From positions 186,001 to 250,000 of the forward strand of contig NZ_WLZY01000006.1 of the NCBI RefSeq assembly GCF_010122465.1: DNA of 64,000 nucleotides, written 5' to 3'. Of this stretch, positions 8,598 through 16,304 are shown piece after piece (position 1 is the stretch's first letter; every line of letters starts with the position of its first letter). The translations under genes were made by a program, and so were the position numbers. The notes under the pieces are model-generated. The model was not told the origin of the DNA and ran no database searches. It was given only the letters and a program-made list of their open reading frames with translations. Source of the DNA: Phytoactinopolyspora mesophila. Lineage in GTDB: Bacteria > Actinomycetota > Actinomycetes > Jiangellales > Jiangellaceae.

Positions 8598-10292
8598 ATG
8601 GGCCCCATTGATTCGTTCCAGGCGGCGCGCGACCTGCTGTTCGAGCATCGCGGCGACCATGAGCGGGCCAAGGCGCAATTCCGTTGGCCCGAACTCGGCG
8701 AGTTCAACTGGGCGCTCGACTGGTTCGATCACGTGGCCGACTCCAGGAGTGACCAAACGGCCTTGTGGGTCGTCGGCACGGACGGCCACGAAACGAAACG
8801 GACTTTCTCGGAGCTGACCATACGGTCCAATCAGGTGGCGAACTTCCTCCGGGAATCCGGGGTACGGCGCGGCGACCGGGTCTTGGTGATGCTGGGTAAC
8901 GTGGCGCCGCTGTGGGAGATCATGCTGGCGCTGACCAAACTGGGGGCCGTAGTCATCCCGGCCACCACGCTGCTCGGAACCGACGACGTGGCCGACCGGC
9001 TTGAACGGGGCGATGTGCGCCACGTGATCACCGACGTGACCCAGACGGACAAGTTCAGCGGGCCGAGCGCCGGCTTCCAGCGGATCGTGGTGGACGCGGA
9101 GGCGGCGGGCTGGACGACGTTGGCTCACGCCGACGACGCGCCGGTCGTCTTCGAACCCACCGGTCCTACCCAGGCGTCGGACCCGTTGTTCCTCTACTTC
9201 ACCTCCGGCACAACGTCTAAGCCGAAACTGGTGGAGCACACCCACGCCAGCTACCCCGTCGGGCACCTTTCCACCATGTACTGGATCGGCTTGCAGCCAG
9301 GGGACATCCACCTAAACGTCAGCTCCCCAGGCTGGGCAAAACATGCGTGGAGCAACTTCTTCGCGCCGTGGAACGCTGAGGCCACCGCGCTGGTTTTCAA
9401 CTTCGCGAGGTTCGATGCCGCCGCGTTACTCGACGTGCTGGCCCGTTGCGAGGTCACGACGTTCTGTGCGCCGCCCACGGTGTGGCGCATGCTCATTCAG
9501 CAGGATCTCAACCGGTGGGACACATCGCTGCGGGAGGTGATCGGCGCCGGCGAACCGTTGAATCCTGAGGTCATCGAGCAGGTGCGCCGGTCGTGGGGAC
9601 TGACGATCCGCGACGGATACGGTCAGACGGAGACAACAGCACTGGTCGGCAACTCCCCGGGGATGGTGGTCAAGCCAGGCTCGATGGGCCGGCCGCTGCC
9701 TGGCTACGACGTCGTCCTGCTGGATCCGGACGGAAACCCGGCAGCCGAGGGCGAGGTCGCACTCGACCTGACCGAACGCCCGCTCGGCCTGATGACCGGC
9801 TATCAGGACGCCGAGTCCGGATCTGCTGATGCGGCGGCCGGCGGGTACTACCGGACCGGCGACGTCGCCTCCCGTGACGCGGACGGATACTTGACGTACG
9901 TGGGGCGCGCGGACGATGTCTTCAAGGCCTCCGACTACCGGATCAGCCCGTTCGAGTTGGAGAGCGTCCTGATCGAGCACGAGGCCGTGGCCGAAGCCGC
10001 GGTAGTGCCCTCGCCGGACGCGCTGCGGCTAGCGGTGCCCAAGGCATTCGTGGTGCTGGCCGAGGGGCATCCGGCCACGGCGGATACGGCCGAGGCGATT
10101 CTGAGTTTTTGCCGGAAACGTCTCGCTGCGTTCAAGCGGATACGCCGAGTCGAGTTCGGCGAGCTGCCCAAGACCATCTCGGGAAAGATCAGGCGAGTGG
10201 AGCTGCGGACCGCTGAGCTGGATCGAGGCCCCGGTGAGGCTCGTCGTCCGGGCGAGTACTGGGAAGAGGACTTCGTCGACAGCCGACGTTAG
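8598..10292 (+). CDS. AMP-dependent acyl-CoA synthetase/ligase
   Basis: 564 residues; the ATG at 8598 follows an AAGGGGA ribosome site. It should activate a carboxylic acid to acyl-AMP and then the CoA thioester. The P-loop is LYFTSGTTSKPKLVEHTH (about residues 195-212), A5 is DGYGQTET, the hinge region reads YYRTGDVASRDADGYLTYVGRADDV, and the catalytic lysine is in PKTISGKIRR near the C-terminus. The TSGTTSKPK variant and the overall layout resemble medium-chain fatty acid or acetoacetate-type ligases; the exact substrate is open. Its stop overlaps the convergent ACT gene by 4 bp. Confidence 0.88.
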   Translation: MGPIDSFQAARDLLFEHRGDHERAKAQFRWPELGEFNWALDWFDHVADSRSDQTALWVVGTDGHETKRTFSELTIRSNQVANFLRESGVRRGDRVLVMLGNVAPLWEIMLALTKLGAVVIPATTLLGTDDVADRLERGDVRHVITDVTQTDKFSGPSAGFQRIVVDAEAAGWTTLAHADDAPVVFEPTGPTQASDPLFLYFTSGTTSKPKLVEHTHASYPVGHLSTMYWIGLQPGDIHLNVSSPGWAKHAWSNFFAPWNAEATALVFNFARFDAAALLDVLARCEVTTFCAPPTVWRMLIQQDLNRWDTSLREVIGAGEPLNPEVIEQVRRSWGLTIRDGYGQTETTALVGNSPGMVVKPGSMGRPLPGYDVVLLDPDGNPAAEGEVALDLTERPLGLMTGYQDAESGSADAAAGGYYRTGDVASRDADGYLTYVGRADDVFKASDYRISPFELESVLIEHEAVAEAAVVPSPDALRLAVPKAFVVLAEGHPATADTAEAILSFCRKRLAAFKRIRRVEFGELPKTISGKIRRVELRTAELDRGPGEARRPGEYWEEDFVDSRR

Positions 10293-10600
10293 GAGCCGAC
10301 AAGCACACCGGCGCCGGAGTCCGCGGACGGGCTCCGCGCTTCCACTTCGACGGTCATGACGCCCACGATCCGGCGGAGTCTGGCGGCGACCCGCTGAACG
10401 TGCCAGTTGGCGGCGCCACTTTCAGTACGGCCGACCCGGACCGTGACGTTGATCACTCCCTCTGCTGACTCCGAGAACGAGAATCCGATGACCGGGTGTG
10501 GGTTGAGCACTGCCGTCAGGCGGGCCAGCATCCCGGAACTGGCCGTAGCTTCGAGGCGTAGCGTGGTTGACTCCGCGGGGTGGGTGGTCGTCGGGTTCAT
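10289..10600 (-). CDS. Orphan ACT-domain protein, IlvM/IlvN-like small subunit
   Basis: 103 residues from the ATG at 10600, with AGGAG 6 bases upstream. The central stretch (TLRLEATASSGMLARLTAVLNPHPVIGFSF pattern, then INVTVRVGRTESGAANWHVQRVAARLRRIVGV) has the beta-alpha-beta-beta-alpha-beta order of an ACT domain and the length of IlvM, the acetohydroxyacid synthase II small subunit. No catalytic ilvB/ilvG gene is adjacent. The gene lies behind an isoleucine leader peptide and attenuator, which supports a role in branched-chain amino acid control. A separate regulatory ACT protein is the alternative. Confidence 0.7.
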   Translation of the reverse strand: MNPTTTHPAESTTLRLEATASSGMLARLTAVLNPHPVIGFSFSESAEGVINVTVRVGRTESGAANWHVQRVAARLRRIVGVMTVEVEARSPSADSGAGVLVGS

Positions 10601-10635
10601 CGAAACTCCTGGGGTGAAGGAGGACACCAGAACGC

Positions 10636-10665
10636 AAAAAACCCTCCGCAGGATGCGAAGGGTTT
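10636..10665 (-). terminator. Attenuator terminator before the ACT-domain gene
   Basis: On the minus strand an 11-bp stem (AAACCCTTCGC with GCGGAGGGTTT, one G-U pair) closes a 5-base loop and is followed by six T residues. It lies between the Ile-rich leader peptide and the ACT gene, the position of a classical transcription attenuator. A second 9-bp hairpin (GCGCGCCGG/CCGGCGCGC, 10666-10698) sits just upstream and could act as the pause or competing structure. Confidence 0.8.
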
Positions 10666-10698
10666 GCGCGCCGGGGCCGTTGGGCGGGGCCGGCGCGC

Positions 10699-10725
10699 CT
10701 AGATAATGATCCGAGGTGTGAACAT
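10699..10725 (-). CDS. Branched-chain amino acid leader peptide MFTPRIII
   Basis: An 8-codon frame starts at ATG 10725 and encodes MFTPRIII before a TAG stop. The last three codons are ATC ATT ATC, all isoleucine. It is followed at once by a GC-rich hairpin and then a T-tailed terminator, and the ACT-domain gene comes next. This is the layout of ilv attenuators, where stalling at Ile codons prevents termination. Expression should therefore rise when charged tRNA-Ile is scarce. No strong ribosome site is visible ahead of it. Confidence 0.72.
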   Translation of the reverse strand: MFTPRIII

Positions 10726-10808
10726 TGGACACGAGAGTGCCACAGAACGTAAAGATGGCGGATAGGCCGACCGCATACTGGACGCGTAGCAACATCCGCA
10801 AGGCGAAA

Positions 10809-10884
<76 letters not shown>

Positions 10885-10981
10885 AAACGCCGAAATCTTA
10901 GCACCGGCGGTGGTCGTTGCGGAAATCGTATGGACACCGGGTGCCGACCGGGCGGCGACGGGCTTGTGGCACTGTTGTCAC

Positions 10982-11296
10982 ATGGCAAATCAGCCCAGCC
11001 GACGTGAATACGACCTGGACATCCCCACTGACGTCGAGTCCGGCATCTATGCCGACTTCGCGTCGATCTGGCATACGCCCGACGCATTCGTGCTTGACTT
11101 CGCTGTGGTCAAGCGGCCCCCGCGCTCCACGGTCGACGACGAGGGAAACCGGGTGACCAAGGTACCCACGCGGGTGGTCACCAGAGTACGGATCCCACCG
11201 AGCCAAGTGTTCGAGATCATGAAGGGGCTCGAGAAGCAGTTGTCGATGTGGGAGCGTAGCTACGGCAAGAAGCAGCGACCCCCTGAGGGTTCCTGA
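10982..11296 (+). CDS. DUF3467 domain-containing protein
   Basis: 104 residues from the ATG at 10982. It carries the DUF3467 pattern: an acidic N-terminal strand, ESGIYADFASIWHTPDAFVLDFAVV, then VTRVRIPPSQVFEIMKGLEKQLSMWE. Proteins of this family are small soluble and widespread; their biochemical role is not established. It ends a few bases before the convergent AAA ATPase stop. Confidence 0.8.
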   Translation: MANQPSRREYDLDIPTDVESGIYADFASIWHTPDAFVLDFAVVKRPPRSTVDDEGNRVTKVPTRVVTRVRIPPSQVFEIMKGLEKQLSMWERSYGKKQRPPEGS

Positions 11297-11303
11297 GCGG
11301 ACG

Positions 11304-12626
11304 CTAGAGGTACTGGCCGGTGTTCCCCCGAGTCTTCCACCGGCCGGAGGCCGCGACGGCGTGAAGGTCGTCCGCGGTGAACGAGTCTCCATGCTCGAGT
11401 ACGGCGCGGCGGACAATCTCGCGTAGATCCGCACCCGTCACGTCGGGGACGGCTCGCGCAACCCGGCCGACGTCCAGGTCCAGGCCGATCGAATCGAGAT
11501 ATCGGCCGAGAATCGCGGCTCGGCCCGCTTCGTCCGGTGCCGGAAGCGTGAGAATCGTGTCGAAGCGGGCTGACCGTTGCGCCGCCGGGTCGATGCCGCG
11601 TGGGTTGTTCGTGGTGGCAACCGTCAGTACGTCGCGACGGCGTTTGGCGCCGTCGACGGCAGCCAGGAAATCCGCCAGAGTGCGCGTTCGCGCGTGTTGT
11701 TGCCGGTTGCCGACGACGAGGTCGATGTCTTCGAGTACAACGACGGCCGGGCCCAGGTGATCGAGTTCGTCATAGAGGGCGAGAACATCTGTTGCGACGG
11801 TGGCGGCGTCGGCGAAGATCACCGTGAAGCGGCCGGCGAGCTCGGCCGCAAGCACACGGGCAAGGTTGGTCTTGCCCACTCCGGGCTGTCCTACCAGTAG
11901 GAGGCCGCGCGTCGTGCCGAGGCCGAGACGGTCCAGAGTTGCACGGCGGTGTGTCATCGAGGCGACGCACAGGTCGAGCTCGCGCCAGATCGCCTCCGGC
12001 AGGATCAGCTGTTCGCGCTGGTCCACGGGTAGGGGGAGAGGCGTGAATGTGAGGCTGTTCGATGCGAGCTTCGCCTGCAACACCCGGCCGCGAAGCGGAT
12101 TGTCCTCGCCTGCGGCGCGGTCGAGCAGTCCTTGGAGGATCTCGACGCCCGCGCCTTGCTCGGAGCGGAGGGTGTAGACGCGCAGGTGCTGGTCGAACGC
12201 GTCATCGAAGATCGAGACGCAGGCGTCGACCGATGCGAGCGTTCCCGCCGGGAAGTGGATGACCATCCTGACGGGAACGGACAAGGCTTCTGCGCCACCG
12301 GCGTCGAAAGGCGCCCACATCGGCGGATCGCCATGTCCGGGGCCACCGATGGTGATGTCGTCGTGTCGGGCCATGGTGTTGCCGAGGATCAGGCCTGCCA
12401 CCCGGAGGAGTGTTCTCGTCGGGCGGCTGTCCGCGGAGGCAAGTTCGTCCCTGGAAGCGCCGAGGGCCCGCCCGGCCCACGACGCCGGATTGTCGCGCTC
12501 TCGCGAGGCATGGCCCAGCAGGCGGGCGATGGCCTGGATCGTTTCTCGCGAACCGTACGGAAGGTCCGCCATCCAAGCCGGTGGCTGCTGGCTGGTATCG
12601 AGGCTGAGGGCAGTGCTGGACGTCAC
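11304..12626 (-). CDS. AAA family ATPase
   Basis: 440 residues, GTG start at 12626. An N-terminal half of unknown fold precedes one AAA module. Walker A is GQPGVGKTN (about residues 237-245), Walker B is VVVLEDIDLV, and the sensor I region reads VATTNNPRGIDPAAQRSARFD with an arginine finger candidate. A C-terminal lid (VPDVTGADLREIVRRAVLEHGDSFTADDL pattern) follows, as in FtsH, CDC48 and proteasomal ATPases. No protease or second AAA domain is attached. It probably remodels an unidentified protein target. The 440-residue length and single AAA module argue against proteasomal Mpa/ARC. Confidence 0.78.
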   Translation of the reverse strand: MTSSTALSLDTSQQPPAWMADLPYGSRETIQAIARLLGHASRERDNPASWAGRALGASRDELASADSRPTRTLLRVAGLILGNTMARHDDITIGGPGHGDPPMWAPFDAGGAEALSVPVRMVIHFPAGTLASVDACVSIFDDAFDQHLRVYTLRSEQGAGVEILQGLLDRAAGEDNPLRGRVLQAKLASNSLTFTPLPLPVDQREQLILPEAIWRELDLCVASMTHRRATLDRLGLGTTRGLLLVGQPGVGKTNLARVLAAELAGRFTVIFADAATVATDVLALYDELDHLGPAVVVLEDIDLVVGNRQQHARTRTLADFLAAVDGAKRRRDVLTVATTNNPRGIDPAAQRSARFDTILTLPAPDEAGRAAILGRYLDSIGLDLDVGRVARAVPDVTGADLREIVRRAVLEHGDSFTADDLHAVAASGRWKTRGNTGQYL

Positions 12627-12723
12627 GGGAGACGACGTTAGCGGCCGGAGATCGCGATAAGCCGGAAGCCGGTGTGCGATGCCGAGACGTTACCGGTTGA
12701 TGCTCCAGGCGTGACCGGATTGC

Positions 12724-13242
12724 TCAAGTGCGCAGTTGACGCGACGGGGAGTGCGGTGTGCCGCGGACCGCCCTTTCTGCATCTTCTTCGGCGTCCAGGC
12801 GGGCCAGTACCTGGGTGGCGATGGCTTCCAGCGTCTTGAGCTGCTCCGGCGTCAGATCATCGATGAACAGCCTTCGGACGGTCTCGACGTGCAGCGGGGC
12901 GGCCGCCTCGATGGCACGCCGGCCGCACTCGGTGATGACGACGAACGCGCTGCGTCCGTCTTCGGGACACTCCACCCTTTTGACCAGCCCGCGCCGTTCC
13001 ATCCGGGTGACATGGTGTGAGACTCGGCTCTTCTCCCAATGCAGCCCGTGTGCGAGCTGAGATGCTCGGAGCTGGCCCTCCGGGACATCGGTCAGAAGCA
13101 CCAGAACCGCGAAGTCAGACAGCGAAAGCTGCGAATCGGTCTGAAGCTGCCGGTTGAGTTGCGCGTTCAGTTTGGCCTGCATGCGAACGTAGCTTCTCCA
13201 GGCCCGCTGCTCAGCCTCATCCAGCCATCTCGGATCGCTCAC
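12724..13242 (-). CDS. MarR family transcriptional regulator
   Basis: 172 residues. Winged helix-turn-helix: LSLSDFAVLVLLTDVPEGQLRASQLAHGLHWEKSRVSHHVTRMERRGLVKR, followed by a wing with the conserved D-G-R-S of PEDGRSAFVVITECGR, and dimerising helices at both ends. It is divergent from the yceI-dioxygenase-hydrolase set. Two TGACACGTCA elements lie in the shared intergenic region. By analogy with MhqR of Bacillus, which controls a glyoxalase-like dioxygenase and a hydrolase, it probably represses the divergent genes and itself until a quinone or other electrophile is present. Confidence 0.85.
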   Translation of the reverse strand: MSDPRWLDEAEQRAWRSYVRMQAKLNAQLNRQLQTDSQLSLSDFAVLVLLTDVPEGQLRASQLAHGLHWEKSRVSHHVTRMERRGLVKRVECPEDGRSAFVVITECGRRAIEAAAPLHVETVRRLFIDDLTPEQLKTLEAIATQVLARLDAEEDAERAVRGTPHSPSRQLRT

Positions 13243-13264
13243 AGGGGAGACTTTAGCAGAAAGG

Positions 13265-13303
13265 TTGACACGTCACCTAAAACGAGTATTGTGTGACACG
13301 TCA
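13265..13303 (+). promoter_or_regulatory. yceI promoter with two MarR-type half-operators
   Basis: TTGACA (13265-13270) and TATTGT (13287-13292), 16 bp apart, form a good sigma-70-like promoter for the plus-strand yceI gene. The 10-mer TGACACGTCA occurs twice, at 13266-13275 and 13294-13303, 28 bp apart. One copy covers the -35 and the other lies just after the -10, ideal for repression by the divergent MarR protein. Confidence 0.65.
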
Positions 13304-13340
13304 ACCAATTTGAACGCAGCGACATGAGGAGTAACGAGCA

Positions 13341-13892
13341 ATGACTGACTTCACCGCTCTGACCGGCCAGTACACCATCGACCCCGAACACTCCCGGCTC
13401 GGCTTCGTGGCCCGGCACGCGATGGTTACCAAGGTGCGCGGTTCGTTCAACGCTTTCACCGGAATCATCAATGTCGACGGCGCGAACCCGGAGAACTCGA
13501 GTGCCCAGGTCGCCATCGAGACCGGCAGCATCGACACTCGCAACGAACAGCGCGACGGCCACCTGCGGGCCAACGACTTCCTCGACATCGAGAAGTACCC
13601 GGAGATCACCTTCGCTTCCACGTCGGTGAAGCTGGTGGATGACAGCACCGTAGAGGTGACGGGTGATCTGACCATCAAGGACGTCACCAAGTCCATCACC
13701 ATCCCCTTCGAGTACGGCGGCGCTGCCACCGACCCGTTCGGCAACTTCCGGATCGGCTTCGAGGGCGCCCACACCATCGACCGCAAGGACTACAACGTCA
13801 CGTGGAATGCCGCACTTGAGGCCGGTGGTGTTCTGGTGAGTGACAAGGTCACGCTGGAGTTCGAGGTTTCCGCCGTCAAGAACGCCTCCTGA
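13341..13892 (+). CDS. YceI family lipid/polyisoprenoid-binding protein
   Basis: 183 residues, preceded by GAGGAG. It has the YceI lipocalin-like beta-barrel pattern: YTIDPEHSRLGFVARHAMVTKVRGSF, then a central RDGHLRANDFLDIEKYPEITFASTSV block and KDVTKSITIPFEYGG. There is no signal peptide, so it is a cytosolic member, and it probably binds an isoprenoid or other amphipathic ligand. It is the first gene after the MarR-controlled promoter and is followed closely by the dioxygenase and hydrolase. The set suggests handling of quinone-like or lipid-derived stress compounds. Confidence 0.88.
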   Translation: MTDFTALTGQYTIDPEHSRLGFVARHAMVTKVRGSFNAFTGIINVDGANPENSSAQVAIETGSIDTRNEQRDGHLRANDFLDIEKYPEITFASTSVKLVDDSTVEVTGDLTIKDVTKSITIPFEYGGAATDPFGNFRIGFEGAHTIDRKDYNVTWNAALEAGGVLVSDKVTLEFEVSAVKNAS

Positions 13893-13926
13893 GAACCCGA
13901 ACGCCTCAGCTGTTGGGGGAAGTGTC

Positions 13927-14871
13927 ATGAGTACTGTCGCCCCGCACGGTCTGCATCACGTGACGGCGATCGCGGGCGAGCCGCAGCGCAACGTCGATTT
14001 CTATACGAATGTCCTCGGCCTGCGGCTCGTCAAGCAGACGGTGAACTTCGACGCTCCGGATACGTACCACCTGTATTACGGCGACGAAGCAGGCCGCCCA
14101 TCCAGTGTGCTGACGTTCTTCCCCTGGCGCGGTGTGCCGGCAGGGCGCAACGGCATTGGCATGGCCACGTCCACCGCCTTCAGCGTGCCTGAGGGTTCGG
14201 TTGGATGGTGGCATGCCCGGCTGAAAGCGCACGAGGTCCCGGTCGAAGCGCCCTACAGCCGGGACGGCGAAGACGTCGTCACCTTCCGTGATCCGGACGG
14301 AATGGTGATCGACCTCGTCGCCGCGCCCGGCGACGCCCGCTCCGGATGGGACGGCGTGGCCAGCATCCCAGCCGACCGTGCGGTCCGGGGTCTGCACGCG
14401 GTGACCATGAGTCAGCGGCTGCTCGACCCGACGGCCGACATGCTCACCTCCCGTCTCGGAATGCATCTCGGCGGTGAGGAGGGCGCCAGGGCGCGGTTCA
14501 CGATGGCGGAGGGCAGCTCCGGGGCCCTCGTCGATGTCGCGGCCGTCGATGACGACCGTGGTCTCCAGGCAGGCGGCACCGTTCACCATGTCGCGTTCCG
14601 GGCACCAGATCTTGCGACCATGACACGGTGGCGGGATGAGCTGGTGGACGCCGGTGTGAGCGTCACCGAGATCATGGACCGCCAGTACTTCATGTCGATC
14701 TATTTCCGGGAGCCCGGAGGAGTCCTCTTCGAGATCGCCACGGACACCCCGGGCTTCGACATCGACGAACCGTTGCTGGAGCTGGGCCGCTCGCTCAAGC
14801 TGCCGCCCTGGCTGGAGCCCAGCCGGGAAGCGATTCAGGCGTCGTTGCCGCCGCTGGAGATCGTCCCGTGA
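13927..14871 (+). CDS. Ring-cleaving dioxygenase of the glyoxalase/VOC family (MhqO/MhqA-like)
   Basis: 314 residues from the ATG at 13927, with GGGGGAAG upstream. Two VOC modules are evident: HGLHHVTAIAGEPQRNVDFYTNVLGLRLVKQTVNFD at the N-terminus and RGLHAVTMSQRLLDPTADMLTSRLGM from about residue 153. His13 (of LHHVTA), a later HHVAFR histidine and a C-terminal LFEIATD glutamate are the expected metal ligands. Family members open hydroquinone or catechol rings. It overlaps the hydrolase gene by GTGA, matching the MhqO-MhqD pairing known from Bacillus. Confidence 0.85.
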   Translation: MSTVAPHGLHHVTAIAGEPQRNVDFYTNVLGLRLVKQTVNFDAPDTYHLYYGDEAGRPSSVLTFFPWRGVPAGRNGIGMATSTAFSVPEGSVGWWHARLKAHEVPVEAPYSRDGEDVVTFRDPDGMVIDLVAAPGDARSGWDGVASIPADRAVRGLHAVTMSQRLLDPTADMLTSRLGMHLGGEEGARARFTMAEGSSGALVDVAAVDDDRGLQAGGTVHHVAFRAPDLATMTRWRDELVDAGVSVTEIMDRQYFMSIYFREPGGVLFEIATDTPGFDIDEPLLELGRSLKLPPWLEPSREAIQASLPPLEIVP

Positions 14872-15524
14872 CCACGCCAGACGGCGCGCCACAGGTAGGA
14901 AGTTCGCTGGCCCGGCCCCACGTATGGCAGCCGGGTCGCGCGGGTCCACCGTTGCTCCTGCTGCATGGCACGGGAGACAACGAGCATGGGCTTCTCGAGT
15001 TGGGGGAGCATCTCGCTCCCGGTTCCCCTCTTCTCTCGCCGCGCGGAACCGTGCTCGAAGGAACTATGCCGCGGCACTTCCGCAGGCTGCGCGAAGGTGT
15101 CTTCGACGAGGCCGACCTGCGGGTCCGTGCGGATGAGCTGGCCGAGTTCATCGACGTGGCGGCCGGACGTTACGGCTTCGCGTCGAGTTCTCTCGTGGCG
15201 GTGGGCTTCTCCAACGGTGCCAATATGGCGGCCGCGCTGCTGCTGACCCATCCAGGCCTGCTCAAGGCGGCCATCTTGATCGCCGCCGTGGCGCCGTTCG
15301 CCGAGCCGCCTGGCGCGGAGGAGGCACGGGCGCTGAGCGGGCACGACGTCTTGATCTCCAACGGGCTGCGGGATCCGATGGCTCCACCGGAGCAGGCCGA
15401 TCTGCTCGCCAAACAGCTCACGGCTCGCGGTGCGGCCGTCACATTGCTGACCCACGCCGGCGGACACCAGTTCGCGCCCGAGCACGTGCCCGCGATGCGC
15501 GAATTCCTGCAAGCGAACGCCTGA
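14868..15524 (+). CDS. Alpha/beta hydrolase, phospholipase/carboxylesterase family (MhqD-like)
   Basis: 218 residues from the GTG at 14868, coupled to the dioxygenase stop. The fold starts with PLLLLHGTGDNEHGL (oxyanion region). The nucleophile is Ser in VGFSNGAN (about residue 116), the acid is Asp in NGLRDPM, and the base is His in AGGHQFAP. No signal peptide is present, so it acts in the cytosol. With the dioxygenase it forms the MhqO-MhqD type pair, probably hydrolysing a ring-fission product or another ester. Confidence 0.87.
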   Translation: MTTPDGAPQVGSSLARPHVWQPGRAGPPLLLLHGTGDNEHGLLELGEHLAPGSPLLSPRGTVLEGTMPRHFRRLREGVFDEADLRVRADELAEFIDVAAGRYGFASSSLVAVGFSNGANMAAALLLTHPGLLKAAILIAAVAPFAEPPGAEEARALSGHDVLISNGLRDPMAPPEQADLLAKQLTARGAAVTLLTHAGGHQFAPEHVPAMREFLQANA

Positions 15525-15583
15525 CCGGCCGGTGCGTCGCGGGTTTCGTGGCCCCTGGTTGTTGAGTCCGGCGCTTGCTCGGC

Positions 15584-15958
15584 TCATGTCCAGACGACGG
15601 CCACCAGTACGGCAGCAATGCCGAGACCGGCCGCGCCGTCCGTCAGGGCCGGCGAACTCGTACCACTTGGCCGACGTGAGCGTCGGCCCCGGACGGCGAG
15701 TATCAGGAGTGTGAGCGCGGCGATCGCGAGGGCCAGCTTGACGACCATCTTGGCCTCCACGACGTGGTTGCCTTGGAGGCGGTTCGCTGCGATAAGCCCG
15801 TTGCCGGTCAAGACTTGCACGGCGGCGCCGGTGAGCATGATCCGCAGCATGGGGCGATCTTGCAGGTGTGGCCGGACCATTCTCGGCCCGATTAGGGCTG
15901 CCAGGCCAAGGAAGTGAAGAACTAGAAGAGCCAGCCGGAGGATTTCCAGGGGCGGCAT
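15584..15958 (-). CDS. Small four-helix integral membrane protein
   Basis: 124 residues from the ATG at 15958, which has GAGGTAG as Shine-Dalgarno. About four membrane spans cover most of the protein (LRLALLVLHFLGLAALIG; MLTGAAVQVLTG; VVKLALAIAALTLLILAV; LGIAAVLVAVV). Conserved-looking His in LVLHFLG and Asn/Lys in helix 2-3 recall small actinobacterial membrane proteins of unknown function. A near-perfect 22-bp palindrome lies just upstream, so expression is probably repressor-controlled. Confidence 0.65.
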   Translation of the reverse strand: MPPLEILRLALLVLHFLGLAALIGPRMVRPHLQDRPMLRIMLTGAAVQVLTGNGLIAANRLQGNHVVEAKMVVKLALAIAALTLLILAVRGRRSRRPSGTSSPALTDGAAGLGIAAVLVAVVWT

Positions 15959-15976
15959 TGCTACCTCGCTCGAATT

Positions 15977-15998
15977 GGTGGGTAAGTACTTACTCACC
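15977..15998. promoter_or_regulatory. Palindromic operator, TetR-like, no adjacent regulator
   Basis: A 22-bp inverted repeat centred on GTAAGTACTTAC has only one mismatch between its 11-bp arms. It lies 19 bp upstream of the small membrane protein start on the minus strand. The AGTAAGTACTTACT-like core resembles operators used by TetR-family repressors. No regulator gene lies next to it. Confidence 0.55.
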
Positions 15999-16112
15999 AT
16001 ACCGGCCGCACGGGGCAGTTGACCGAACAGGTGGGCGATTCAGCCAGAGGAGCGCAGGGCGCTGCCGAGGCACCGGGCGGCCGCCCGGACCCACCCGCCA
16101 CTGAAACCAAAA

Positions 16113-16147
16113 GACGGCCGAACCCACCACTATTGGGTTCGGCCGTC
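16113..16147 (-). terminator. Rho-independent terminator after tRNA-His
   Basis: A perfect 13-bp stem (GACGGCCGAACCC/GGGTTCGGCCGTC) closes a 9-base loop and is followed on the minus strand by TTTTGG. It lies 24 bp beyond the tRNA-His 3' end and would terminate its transcript. Confidence 0.8.
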
Positions 16148-16170
16148 CACGATGTCTTGAGACATCACAC

Positions 16171-16247
16171 TGGGGTGACCGACGGGATTTGAACCCGCGA
16201 CATCCTGGACCACAACCAGGTGCTCTACCTGCTGAGCTACGGCCACC
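16171..16247 (-). tRNA. tRNA-His (anticodon GUG)
   Basis: The minus strand folds with acceptor GTGGCCG/CGGTCAC, anticodon loop TTGTGGT (GUG) and T-loop GTTCAAATCC. The discriminator is C73 and the extra G-1 is encoded at 16247, as expected for tRNA-His. CCA is encoded. Confidence 0.95.
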
Positions 16248-16304
16248 ATGGCGCACCCGTAAGGATGCGGCTGGACAAGTATACGGGGTCCTGGGGTGTG
16301 CTCG

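Noticed and set aside
13840-13926. Longer start for the ring-cleaving dioxygenase inside yceI
   Set aside because: The extra residues overlap the yceI gene and do not match the family; the ATG at 13927 has a good ribosome site.
16113-16147. The long hairpin after tRNA-His as a novel RNA
   Set aside because: The stem is followed by TTTTGG in the tRNA direction and fits an ordinary terminator.
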